Source: Thermoanaerobaculales bacterium
GTDB taxonomy: Bacteria > Acidobacteriota > Thermoanaerobaculia > Thermoanaerobaculales > Sulfomarinibacteraceae
Length of the DNA stretch: 64,000 nucleotides
Assembly: GCA_035358815.1 (NCBI GenBank)
Contig: DAOPQC010000003.1
Location: 62,001-126,000, forward strand
Direction: 5' to 3'
In this document: in pieces, positions 18,159 through 26,432 of the stretch
How positions within the stretch are numbered: the first letter of the stretch is position 1
Layout: the number at the start of each line of letters is the position of its first letter
Notes under the pieces: model-generated
The model's input: only the letters and a program-made list of their open reading frames with translations
What the model was told of the DNA's origin: nothing
The model's database searches: none
Position numbers and translations under genes: made by a program

Positions 18159-18190
18159 CCCGTACCCGTTCCCGTTCCCGTTCCCGAGCG
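18159..18190. repeat. (CCCGTT)n array, copy C
   Basis: CCCGTA, CCCGTT, CCCGTT, CCCGTT, CCCGAG, beginning about 35 bp after the DUF3187 stop. The G-rich strand is the minus strand. Confidence 0.9.
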
Positions 18191-18297
18191 GGCGGCAGCG
18201 AGCGGCGCGCCCGTTCTGTGAGCACCGGCACAGGGGAAGTCGGTTGTCTCCCTGGTATCATCCGGTGTGGGCGAACTGCACACTCGAGGAGGCGGCG

Positions 18298-18858
18298 GTG
18301 ATCATCACGTGCCCGCAGTGCGAGACCAAGTACCGGTACGACGAGGCCCGGTTCGGGTCCGAGCCGTCGAAGTCGGTGCGCTGCACGACCTGCGGGTACA
18401 CGTTCACCGTCGAGAACCCGCTCCAGGTGGGCGACGCGACCAACGCCGGAAGGCATGCCGACCTCCCACCCGACCTTTTCGAGGACGACGAGGCAAGGGT
18501 CGCCGAGCCGGAGGCGCCCGAGCTGCCGCCGCTCGCCCCCCTGCCCGGCGACGTCCGCTACTCGCTCGCGGTGATCGCAGGCGCCCAGGCCGGGAGCGTC
18601 TTCCCGATCACCAAGCCACGGGTCTTCATCGGCCGGGGCTCGGCGATGGACGTGCAGCTCAAGGACTCCGAGGTGTCCCGGCGACACGCCGTGATCGAGG
18701 TCCGTGGCGACGAGGCGACCCTGCTCGACCTCGGCGCCACCAACGGCACCTTCGTCGACGGGGAGCGGATCAACCAGTCCCAGCTCGCCAACCGGGCCGA
18801 GTTCACGGTCGGCTCGACCACCCTGATGTTCATCGTTGCGCCGAGCCAGTCCGCCTGA
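18298..18858 (+). CDS. MJ0042-type zinc-ribbon and FHA-domain protein
   Basis: 186 residues. The N-terminus is an MJ0042 zinc finger (CPQC, then CTTC about 25 residues on, followed by GYTFTVENP). A proline/acidic linker leads to an FHA phosphothreonine-binding domain (about residues 90–180) with VFIGRGSAMDVQLKD, VSRRHAVIEV and LLDLGATNGTFVDGE. All the usual FHA phosphopeptide-contact residues (GR, SxxH, TNG) are present. It probably binds a phosphorylated partner in a Ser/Thr kinase pathway, but no kinase is encoded nearby. The GTG start has AGGAGG 5 nt upstream. Confidence 0.88.
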   Translation: MIITCPQCETKYRYDEARFGSEPSKSVRCTTCGYTFTVENPLQVGDATNAGRHADLPPDLFEDDEARVAEPEAPELPPLAPLPGDVRYSLAVIAGAQAGSVFPITKPRVFIGRGSAMDVQLKDSEVSRRHAVIEVRGDEATLLDLGATNGTFVDGERINQSQLANRAEFTVGSTTLMFIVAPSQSA

Positions 18859-18877
18859 GCCCCGCCTCCTCCCGCCC

Positions 18878-19013
18878 AGGATCTGGGGAATAGGATCTAG
18901 GGGATAGCCGCCGCCCGCATCCTGATTCCTCGCCGGCGAGACAGGGGATCACGCGGCGTGCAACTCCAGATCCCAGAGCCCAGATCCTAGACCCCAGATC
19001 CTAGATCCTATTC
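18878..19013. repeat. GGATCT/AGATCC inverted repeat with 7/14-bp phasing
   Basis: The left arm has GGATCT at 18879 and 18893. The right arm has AGATCC at 18968, 18982, 18996 and 19003. Spacings are 14, 14, 14 and 7 bp. The arms are inverted around about 60 bp of ordinary sequence and could fold into a long imperfect hairpin. Confidence 0.85.
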
Positions 19014-19093
19014 GAGCCGCACATGGCCGCGGCGGCACTCCCACCGCGCCAAACCTGCGCTGCACGCCACGGCCCATGGTCCTGGCCTCATCC

Positions 19094-19121
19094 TTGATTC
19101 TGGCCCAGGATTTGCTATACC
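19094..19121 (+). promoter_or_regulatory. Sigma-70 promoter of the Gld-type ABC operon
   Basis: TTGATT at 19094–19099, a 16-bp spacer and TATACC at 19116–19121, about 90 bp before the first ATG of the operon. Confidence 0.6.
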
Positions 19122-19213
19122 AGCTGACCGACAGCAGGGAATCAGCGGGCGACGCGTCGCCGCGTCGTCCTTGCTGCGTCAACCCGGTCTCGACGCAGCG
19201 GGAGGCGGCACCC

Positions 19214-20158
19214 ATGATCGAGGTGGAAGGGCTGACCAAGGTCTTCGTCGACCAGCCGGTGGTCGACGACGTGTCGTTCTTCGTTCCCGAGGGCCAGGTG
19301 CTCGGCTTCCTCGGCCCCAACGGCGCCGGCAAGACGACGGCGATGCGGATGATCACCGCGTTTCTGCCGCCGACCGCCGGGCGGATCGTGGTCGCCGGGG
19401 TCGATCTCGACGCCGATCCCGTCGGGCTGCGGCGCAAGGTCGGCTATCTGCCCGAGAACGTGCCCCTCTACCCCGAGCTGCGGGTCGAGGAGCACCTCCG
19501 CTTCCGGGCGGCGGTCGAGGAGGTGCCCCGGTCCGAGATCGGCGAGCGCATCGCCGAGGTCTGCGACCGCTGCATGATCGGCGACGTCCGCCGGCAGGTG
19601 ATCGGCACCCTGTCCAAGGGCTACCGGCAGCGGGTCGGCCTGGCCGGGGCCCTCATCCACAAGCCGGCCGTGCTGATCCTCGACGAGCCGACGGTGGGCC
19701 TCGACCCCAACCAAATCATCAAGGTTCGCGAGCTCATCACCGAGCTCGGGCGCGAGCACACCGTGGTGCTGTCCACCCACATCCTGCCCGAGGTCGAGCA
19801 GGTGTGCGAGCGGGTGGCGATCATCGATCGCGGCCGGATCGTGGCCGACGGCACTCCGGACCAGCTGCGCAGCCGCATGGTGGGCAACCCCCGGCTGCAG
19901 GTCGAGCTGCGGGGGGCCAACGGCGACGGCCGCGAGGCGCTGCTCTCACTGCCCGGCGTGACCGGGGTCGAGGACCGGGGAGGCTGCAGCTACTCGGTCG
20001 AGCACGCGCCCGGAAGCGACCCCCGGGAGGCGATCTTCCGGCTCGCCGTCGCGCGGGGCTGGGTGCTGGCCACGCTGACGGCGACCCAGGCGTCGCTCGA
20101 GGACGTGTTCGTACGGCTCACCACCCGCGAGGAGCCGGCGCCCGGCGAGGAGGTGTGA
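19214..20158 (+). CDS. ABC transporter ATP-binding protein, GldA-like
   Basis: 314 residues. Walker A GPNGAGKTT, Q-loop region LPENVPLYPELRV, signature-like LSKGYRQRVGLAGALIHKP, Walker B VLILDEPTVGLDP and H-loop VVLSTHILPEVEQ are all present. A C-terminal domain of the DUF4162/regulatory type follows. It should energise the ABC-2 permease encoded 1 bp downstream. The four-gene set (ATPase, permease, GldG-like protein, DUF4340 protein) is a recurrent gene order. In Bacteroidetes gliding the GldA/F/G complex is required for motility, but elsewhere its substrate is unknown. The ATG at 19214 has GGAGG 8 nt upstream. Confidence 0.92.
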   Translation: MIEVEGLTKVFVDQPVVDDVSFFVPEGQVLGFLGPNGAGKTTAMRMITAFLPPTAGRIVVAGVDLDADPVGLRRKVGYLPENVPLYPELRVEEHLRFRAAVEEVPRSEIGERIAEVCDRCMIGDVRRQVIGTLSKGYRQRVGLAGALIHKPAVLILDEPTVGLDPNQIIKVRELITELGREHTVVLSTHILPEVEQVCERVAIIDRGRIVADGTPDQLRSRMVGNPRLQVELRGANGDGREALLSLPGVTGVEDRGGCSYSVEHAPGSDPREAIFRLAVARGWVLATLTATQASLEDVFVRLTTREEPAPGEEV

Positions 20159-20159
20159 G

Positions 20160-20903
20160 ATGGCGAAGGTCCTGGCTGTCGTCCGCCGCGAGCTGATCGC
20201 GTACTTCTCGTCGCCCCTGGCCTACATCGTGCTGACCGCGTTCCTGCTCATGCAGGGCTACATCTTCTACATCATCGTGTCGTTCCTCAACAACCCGATG
20301 ACGCAGGCGATGACCCCGCTCCGGCTGTTCTTCGGCGGCACGGTCTTCTTCTGGCTGTTCCTGCTCTTCACGGTGCCGGTGATCACGATGCGGCTGATCG
20401 CCGAGGAGCGCCGCTCCGGGACCATCGAGGTGCTCCTCACCTCGCCCGTCACCGAGGGCCAGGTGATCGCCGGCAAGTTCCTCGCTGCCCTGCTGTTCTA
20501 CCTGGTGCTGTGGCTGCCGACGGTGCTCTACGTCGTGCTCCTGAAGCAGCACTCGAGCATCGACCTGCGGCCGGTGCTGGCAGGCTACCTCGGGGTGCTG
20601 CTGATCGGCTTCCTGTTCCTCGCCGTCGGGACCTTCACCTCCACCCTGACCAACAACCAGCTGATCGCCGCCATCCTGGCCTTCGCCGCCCTGGTGGTGC
20701 TGTTCTCGATCGGTCTGGTCGAGCAGCTGATGGTCTCGTCGTCGTGGCTCCGCGATGCCCTCTCCTACATGAACCTGTGGACCCACATGGACGACTACGC
20801 CAAGGGCATCGTCGACAGCCGGCACATCGTCTACGAGCTGTCGGTGGGGCTGCTGTTCCTGTTTCTCGCCGCGAAGTCGCTCGAGGTCAAGAAGTGGAGG
20901 TGA
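20160..20903 (+). CDS. ABC-2 type permease, GldF-like
   Basis: 247 residues with six hydrophobic segments. It starts VLAVVRRELIAYFSSPLAYI, the amphipathic lead-in typical of GldF/ABC-2 permeases. The cytoplasmic coupling region RLIAEERRSGTIEVLLTSPV is conserved. It pairs with the upstream ATPase, and the gene is 1 bp from that stop and 4 bp before the GldG-like gene, so all three should be translated together. Confidence 0.9.
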   Translation: MAKVLAVVRRELIAYFSSPLAYIVLTAFLLMQGYIFYIIVSFLNNPMTQAMTPLRLFFGGTVFFWLFLLFTVPVITMRLIAEERRSGTIEVLLTSPVTEGQVIAGKFLAALLFYLVLWLPTVLYVVLLKQHSSIDLRPVLAGYLGVLLIGFLFLAVGTFTSTLTNNQLIAAILAFAALVVLFSIGLVEQLMVSSSWLRDALSYMNLWTHMDDYAKGIVDSRHIVYELSVGLLFLFLAAKSLEVKKWR

Positions 20904-20907
20904 CGGC

Positions 20908-22392
20908 ATGAGAAAGCAGGCGCTGCGCTACACCACGACCGGGGTCGTCGGCGTCATCCTGGCCGTCGCCCTGACCGGCATGGTCAACTGGCTCGCCGCC
21001 CGGCACTACCTGTCCGCGGACTGGACGTCGTCCCGGATGTACTCGATCTCGGAGAAGACCCAGGGCATCCTGTCCGACCTCGAGGAGGAGATCCGGGTCG
21101 TGGTGTTCATGACGCCGGCGAGCCCGCTCTATGATCAGGCATTCGAGCTCCTGAGCCGCTACTCCGCGGCCTCCGACAAGATCAAGGTCGAGTACATCGA
21201 TCCCGACAAGGAGCCGCTGCGCACCAAGCAGCTGGCCGAGCAGTTCGGCATCTCGGTCGCCGACACGGTGGTCTTCAGCTACGCCGGCCGCACCAAGTAC
21301 GTGACCGCGGACCAGATGGCCGAGTACGACTACGCGGCCGCGCAGTACGGGCAGGCGCCGTCGATGCGCGCCTTCAAGGGCGAGGAGCAGTTCACCTCGG
21401 CCATCCTGTCGCTGGTCGCCCCGGACGTCCCCAAGGTCTACTTCGTGACCGGCCACGGCGAGGCGTCGGTCGCGACTGCCGGCGGCGGCGCCCAGCCGGA
21501 CCGCAGCCTGGCGGTGCTCGCCGAGGCGCTCAAGCGCGAGAACATCGAGGCTGCGGACACGGTCCTGCTCAGCGGGGCGGCTCCGGAGGACGCCGACGTG
21601 ATCGCCGTCGTCGGGCCGACGCGCCCCTTCACCGAGCCCGAGATCGGGGCTCTCGGCGCCTTTCTCGATCGCGGCGGCCGGCTGCTGGTCTGCCTGGACC
21701 CGCTGATCGAGCCCGCGGGCACGATGCGCGCCACCCGGCTCGAGGGCTTCCTCGCCGACCGCGGCATCCGCGTCAACGACGACCTCGTGGTCGATCCGTC
21801 CCGCAAGCTCCCGTTCTACGACCTGTCGGCGGTCTACCTGACCGACTTCCCGTCCCATCCGGTGACCAAGGGCCTCGAGGCAGTCGCGGTCCTGTTCAGC
21901 GTGGCCCGCTCCCTGACCCCGGAAGGCGATCCGGCGCCGGAGGTGATCGTCGAGACCTCGGCGGAGGGCTGGGGCGAGCGCAACCTCGGCCAGCTGCTCA
22001 CCGGCCAGCCGGTCGCTCGCGACGACGGCGACACGCCCGGCCCCGCGGCGGTCGGCGTGGTGGTCGAGCAAGCCCCGATCCCGGGCAGCCCCGCCGGCGA
22101 CGAGGCGACGCCGGGCAGCCAACCCGGCTTCCGCATGGTGGTCTTCGGCGACTCCGACTTCATGGCTGACTACGAGATCTCGAACGCCGGCAACCTCGTC
22201 CTGGCGATGAACGCCATCAACTGGCTGGCGGCGCGCGAGTTGTCGCTGGGCATCCCGCCGCGCGAGGTCGAGCAGGTGAGCCTGTTCCTCTCCCAGCGGC
22301 AGATGCGCACGATCCTGCTGGTCACGCTGCTGGCGATGCCCGGCGCGGCCATCGTCCTCGGAGTCCTGGTCTGGCGGCGAAGGCGGCACTAA
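20908..22392 (+). CDS. GldG-like ABC-associated extracytoplasmic protein
   Basis: 494 residues. One helix near residues 10–28 and one near the C-terminus (about 470–487) enclose a large extracytoplasmic domain. It opens with TSSRMYSISEKTQGILSDLE and VVVFMTPASPLYDQ, as in GldG/DUF7088-type proteins. Near the end VVFGDSDFMADYEISNAGN is the typical GldG-family motif. The function is an auxiliary membrane-anchored subunit of the GldA/F transporter, with the biochemical role unknown. A 113-bp gap with a separate Shine-Dalgarno-poor leader separates it from the DUF4340 gene. Confidence 0.87.
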   Translation: MRKQALRYTTTGVVGVILAVALTGMVNWLAARHYLSADWTSSRMYSISEKTQGILSDLEEEIRVVVFMTPASPLYDQAFELLSRYSAASDKIKVEYIDPDKEPLRTKQLAEQFGISVADTVVFSYAGRTKYVTADQMAEYDYAAAQYGQAPSMRAFKGEEQFTSAILSLVAPDVPKVYFVTGHGEASVATAGGGAQPDRSLAVLAEALKRENIEAADTVLLSGAAPEDADVIAVVGPTRPFTEPEIGALGAFLDRGGRLLVCLDPLIEPAGTMRATRLEGFLADRGIRVNDDLVVDPSRKLPFYDLSAVYLTDFPSHPVTKGLEAVAVLFSVARSLTPEGDPAPEVIVETSAEGWGERNLGQLLTGQPVARDDGDTPGPAAVGVVVEQAPIPGSPAGDEATPGSQPGFRMVVFGDSDFMADYEISNAGNLVLAMNAINWLAARELSLGIPPREVEQVSLFLSQRQMRTILLVTLLAMPGAAIVLGVLVWRRRRH

Positions 22393-22505
22393 GTCCAGGG
22401 CGCTCGACAATTTCGGTTCTCCGCCCGCGGCGACCGGAGGCGGGGGCCCGGACCGCGAGGCCGCGGGCGCAGAGCTGAGCAAAGGCACCATACGAGGTCG
22501 TCGAC

Positions 22506-23879
22506 ATGCGAAAACGGAACCTGATCCTCCTGGCGTTGATGGTGATCGGGCTCGGAGCCTACATCTACTTCCACGAGCGCCACCTGCCGACCACCGAGGA
22601 GCGGCGCCAGCAGGCCGACACGCTCTTCCCCGATCTCGATCGGGACGAGGTGGCTGGCCTCGAGATCCACAACACCCACGGGGACTTCCGGCTCGTCAAG
22701 CAGGGCGGCAGCTGGCGGCTGGTGGCGCCGATCGAGTTCGCGGCCGAGGAGACCGCGGTGAGCTCGCTGCTCGGATCCCTCGAGAATCTGAAGGCCGAGC
22801 GCACCCTGTCCGAGGGCGAGGTCGACCCCAAGGCCTACGGGCTCGACCGGCCGTCGATCACCCTGACCCTGGCGACCGACGACGGCGCGACGTCCTCGCT
22901 CGAGATCGGCGACGAGGCGGCCCTCGGCTCGAACCGGGCCGTCCGCCGGAACGGCGAGGGGTCCGTGATCCTGGTCAGTGGGTGGTTCGTCCGCGATCTC
23001 GACCGGGACCTCGACGAGTGGCGCTCGCGCGACGTCGCCGAGATCGCGGCCGACGACGTCGCGTCGCTGGTGGTGCTGGCCGGCTCCGACCGCATCGAGC
23101 TCGTCCGCCAGGGCGAGAGCTGGCGCCTGCTCCAGCCGCTCGACGACGTCGCCGACCGCGACCATGTGCGCAACCTCATCTCTGACCTCGACGCGCTCCG
23201 GGTCGAGGAGTTCCTGGATGACCCGCCACCCGCCGCGGAGCTCGGCCTCGAGGTTCCCGCCTACCAGGTCACGATCCTCCGCTCCTCGGGCGGCGAACCG
23301 CTCCGGCTCGACTTCGGCTCGAGCCGCGAGCGCGACGGCCGCACCCAGGTCGCCTGCCGGCGCAACGCAGCCGAGCTCTTCTGGGTCGACGACCGCGCCG
23401 CGACCCGGCTGGCCAAGGCGCCGGTGCGCTGGCGGTCGACCAAGGTCGCTGCCTTCGACACCTGGGACGCCGAGCGGCTCACCATCACCGCCGGCGGAAC
23501 CGGCGTCACGCTCGCGCGCAAGGAAGGGATGTGGACGGCGGGCGAGGGCGGCGGCGAGGTCGAGCACAGCGAGGTTCAGGACCGGCTCGCGGCCCTGGCG
23601 GCGCTGGAGGCCATCGAGTTCGACCTCGTCGAGCCTGCCACCCCGCCCGCGGGCACGGTCGAGCTGGAGCTCAAGCCGCCGGGCGGCTCCGCCGAGCCGC
23701 AGCTGCTGAGCTTCAGCTTCCACCGGCCGCTGGTCGAAGGTGGCCAGGCCCTGGTCCGGGTCAGCGGGCGGGCGACGGTGATGAGCGTCGCCGCCGCCCA
23801 GGTCGAGCAGATCCTCGCCGATCCCCGGGCACTGGTGAGGCCGGCGGAGGATCCAGCTCCGCCACCGGCTTCGCCGTGA
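22506..23879 (+). CDS. DUF4340 membrane-anchored protein
   Basis: 457 residues. An N-terminal anchor (LILLALMVIGLGAYIYF) is followed by repeated DUF4340 units with the recurring pattern VAGLEIHN…FRLVKQGGSWRLVAPI and, in the second unit, VASLVVLAGSDRIELVRQGE. A third partial unit contains RLTITAGGTGVTLARKEG. The family almost always follows gldG-like genes, as here, and is thought to be an extracytoplasmic part of that transporter. No catalytic residues are recognisable. The stop is 4 bp before a GGGAAC array. Confidence 0.88.
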   Translation: MRKRNLILLALMVIGLGAYIYFHERHLPTTEERRQQADTLFPDLDRDEVAGLEIHNTHGDFRLVKQGGSWRLVAPIEFAAEETAVSSLLGSLENLKAERTLSEGEVDPKAYGLDRPSITLTLATDDGATSSLEIGDEAALGSNRAVRRNGEGSVILVSGWFVRDLDRDLDEWRSRDVAEIAADDVASLVVLAGSDRIELVRQGESWRLLQPLDDVADRDHVRNLISDLDALRVEEFLDDPPPAAELGLEVPAYQVTILRSSGGEPLRLDFGSSRERDGRTQVACRRNAAELFWVDDRAATRLAKAPVRWRSTKVAAFDTWDAERLTITAGGTGVTLARKEGMWTAGEGGGEVEHSEVQDRLAALAALEAIEFDLVEPATPPAGTVELELKPPGGSAEPQLLSFSFHRPLVEGGQALVRVSGRATVMSVAAAQVEQILADPRALVRPAEDPAPPPASP

Positions 23880-23882
23880 CAA

Positions 23883-23911
23883 GAGCGGGAACGGGAACGG
23901 GGACGGGAACG
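23883..23911. repeat. (GGGAAC)n array, copy D
   Basis: GAGC, GGGAAC, GGGAAC, GGGGAC, GGGAAC on the coding strand starting 4 bp after the DUF4340 stop. It has four GGG runs with short loops. Confidence 0.88.
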
Positions 23912-24026
23912 AAGGGGCGGCACGCCACCTGCTGGGGTGCCTGATATCCGAGTTCTGCAGCCGCCAGTCGTCGCGCTACAATGCCGGTGCTTGGCAGGCA
24001 TCCCGGTTCCACTCGGACGGTGACCC

Positions 24027-26330
24027 TTGGCGGACTGGCGACAGACTTTCGATGACCTCCGGCGGAGGCGTCCGGACCTGGCGGAGCGGGCGTGCCGGCT
24101 GCTGTTGCTGGACATGCAGCGGCAGGGGCTGATCGAGCTCGACACGATCGACGAGCAGATCGCGGCCGCCCTCAAGCTGGTGGTCTCGCCTCGCGACCTC
24201 GACCCGAACCGCCCCAAGCCGAAGCTGCCGAGCGACTCCCAGGAGGCGCTGCACGAGCTCGCGCTCGAGCAGGCGGCGCGCCGCCTCGCGCCCGAGGAGA
24301 TCCAGGCCACCATCCTCTTGGTCGAGAAGCGCCAGCTCGCGCACGAGGGGGCGAGCCTCGCCGAGGACCCGGACACGCCGATCCCGGAGCTGCGCGACAA
24401 GGTGCACGAGTTCCTCAACTTCGCGCCCGGCGAGGCGTTCGCGCCGCCGGAGGACGTGCTCGGCATCCGCGCCGCGCTCGCCCGCCGGCTGCTCTCGGAC
24501 CAGCTCGACTACATCTCGGTCGCCAAGGAGTACATCAAGGTCACCGAGTTCGCGACGGTCCTCGATCACATCATCCCGACCGAGGGAAGGCGGGGGAAGC
24601 TGGGCGGCAAGGCAGCCGGCCTGATCCTCGCGCACTCGATCCTCCAGCGGGCGAGGGAGGCCGGCCGTCTCCAGGTCGACTACCGCGTGCCGACCTCCTA
24701 CTTCCTGCCGTCCAGCGGCACCCTCGAGTTCATCCAGTACAACAGCCTCGAGGACATGATCAACGTCAAGTACAAGCCGCTCGAGGAGGTGCGCGAGCAG
24801 TTCCCGCTGGTCGAGCGCAGCTTCAAGAGCGGCTCGCTGCCGCCGACCATCCGCGAGGGCCTGCGCGACATGCTCGAGGAGGTGGGCGAGGGGCCGCTCG
24901 TGGTGCGCTCCTCCAGCCTGCTCGAGGACCGCATCGGGCATGCCTTCTCGGGCAAGTACAAGAGCCTGTTCATCGCCAACCGCGGGCCGACCGCCAAGCG
25001 GCTGGCCGAGCTCGAGAACGCCATCGCCGAGGTCTACGCATCGGTCTTCCACCCCGACCCGATCGAGTACCGGCGCGAGCACGGCCTGATCGACTTCCAG
25101 GAGCAGATGGGCGTGCTGATCCAGGGGCTGGTCGGCCGCGAGTTCGGACGCATGATGTTCCCGCTGTTCGCCGGGGTCGCGTTCTCCACCTGCAACATGC
25201 GGTGGTCGCCGAGGATCCGGCGCACTGACGGGATCGCGCGCCTGGTGCTCGGCCTCGGCACCCGTGCCGTGGATCGCACCGGCGCCGACTACCCGGTGCT
25301 GGTCGCGCTGGAGCAGCCCACGCTGCGGGCAGTCCAGCGCCCCGACGAGGTCTACCGGTACTCGCAGCACGAGGTCGACGTGGTGGACCTGCGCGAGGGG
25401 CAGTTCGACTCTCTCCCGCTCGCGAGCATGCTGTCGCGGGTCGGCGGCAAGCTGCCCCAGATGAACCGGATCTTCTCGATCTACCGCGACCGCGACATCC
25501 TGCCGATGGTCGGCGTGATGCCGCAGATCGACCCTCACGAGCTGGTCGTCACCTTCGACGGCCTCGTCAAGTCGCAGTTCCCGCGCGACCTGAAGGGGAT
25601 GCTCGACCTCCTCGAGGAAGGCATCGGCGAGCCGGTCGACGTCGAGTTCGCCCACGACGGCGAATCGCTGTACATGCTGCAGTGCCGGTCACTCAGCCAC
25701 GGCGCGACCGTCCAACGGGTCCCCATCCCGCCCGACATCGAACAGGAACGCAAGGTCTTCTCCGCGACCCGGTACGTGCAAACGACGCAGTGCCGAGACC
25801 TCGAGTACCTGGTGCTGGTGGATCCCCGAGACTACGAGCGCCTGCCGTCGCGCGACGCGATGCTGCGCGTGGCGCGGACCGTCGGCCTCCTCAACCAGGT
25901 GCTGCCGCAGCGCCGGTTCGCGCTGATGGGGCCCGGGCGCTGGGGCAGCCGTGGGGACATCCGGCTCGGCGTCCCGGTCACCTACGCCGACATCTGCCGC
26001 ACCGCCCTGCTGGTGGAGATTGCCCGCAAGCGGGGCGCGTACCTGCCCGACGTGTCGTTCGGCACCCACTTCTTCAACGACCTCGTCGAGTCGCAGATCG
26101 CGTACCTGCCGCTCTACCCCGACGAGCCGGGCGCGGTGTGGAACGAGCGGTTCCTGCGAGAGACGCCCAACGTGCTGGCCAAGCTCGTCCCCAAGTACGC
26201 CGACATGGCGGAGACGGTGCGCGTGATCGACGTCCGGGCGGCGTCCGGCGGCGAGCTGGTGCAGGTCATCATGGACGGGGAAACTGACACCGCCCTCGCC
26301 TACCTCGCGCCGCCCGCCGGCGCGCCCTGA
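24027..26330 (+). CDS. PEP/pyruvate-binding (PPDK N-domain) protein of unknown function
   Basis: 767 residues. A helical N-terminal region of about 160 residues precedes a PEP/pyruvate-kinase-like ATP-grasp domain. Landmarks are LGGKAAGLILAHSILQRA, VPTSYFLPSSGTLEFI, VVRSSSLLEDRIGHAFSGKY and SVFHPDPIEYRREHGL. I see no phosphohistidine swivelling domain (no TxHxA/S-type motif) and no PEP-carboxylating barrel, so it is not a complete PEP synthase or PPDK. It may phosphorylate a small molecule or protein. The start is TTG 24027. A -10-like TACAAT lies at 23977–23982. It converges on the glutamate dehydrogenase gene. Confidence 0.8.
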   Translation: MADWRQTFDDLRRRRPDLAERACRLLLLDMQRQGLIELDTIDEQIAAALKLVVSPRDLDPNRPKPKLPSDSQEALHELALEQAARRLAPEEIQATILLVEKRQLAHEGASLAEDPDTPIPELRDKVHEFLNFAPGEAFAPPEDVLGIRAALARRLLSDQLDYISVAKEYIKVTEFATVLDHIIPTEGRRGKLGGKAAGLILAHSILQRAREAGRLQVDYRVPTSYFLPSSGTLEFIQYNSLEDMINVKYKPLEEVREQFPLVERSFKSGSLPPTIREGLRDMLEEVGEGPLVVRSSSLLEDRIGHAFSGKYKSLFIANRGPTAKRLAELENAIAEVYASVFHPDPIEYRREHGLIDFQEQMGVLIQGLVGREFGRMMFPLFAGVAFSTCNMRWSPRIRRTDGIARLVLGLGTRAVDRTGADYPVLVALEQPTLRAVQRPDEVYRYSQHEVDVVDLREGQFDSLPLASMLSRVGGKLPQMNRIFSIYRDRDILPMVGVMPQIDPHELVVTFDGLVKSQFPRDLKGMLDLLEEGIGEPVDVEFAHDGESLYMLQCRSLSHGATVQRVPIPPDIEQERKVFSATRYVQTTQCRDLEYLVLVDPRDYERLPSRDAMLRVARTVGLLNQVLPQRRFALMGPGRWGSRGDIRLGVPVTYADICRTALLVEIARKRGAYLPDVSFGTHFFNDLVESQIAYLPLYPDEPGAVWNERFLRETPNVLAKLVPKYADMAETVRVIDVRAASGGELVQVIMDGETDTALAYLAPPAGAP

Positions 26331-26350
26331 TCCTGCGGCCCGATAGAGAA

Positions 26351-26385
26351 GCCCCGCCGACCCGGGTGCGCCGGATGGGCGGGGC
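26351..26385. terminator. Bidirectional terminator-like hairpin between convergent genes
   Basis: GCCCCGCC (26351–26358) pairs with GGCGGGGC (26378–26385) around a 19-nt loop. It lies between the ends of the PEP-binding gene and the dehydrogenase gene. No long T-run is seen on either side. Confidence 0.5.
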
Positions 26386-26432
26386 GTCGACGACGACAGC
26401 GGTCGCTGCCGGAGGCGCAGCGGGCGAGTGGG

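Larger units (their letters stand above)
18859..19213. other. Intergenic region with heptamer-phased repeat and ABC-operon promoter
   Basis: No gene is supported. It contains the GGATCT-type inverted repeat (18878–19013), a promoter at 19094–19121 and a leader with GGAGG before ATG 19214. Confidence 0.6.

Noticed and set aside
18949..19437. A 162-codon minus-strand frame across the GGATCT repeat
   Set aside because: It translates the repeat and the antisense of the ABC ATPase gene and has no independent support.
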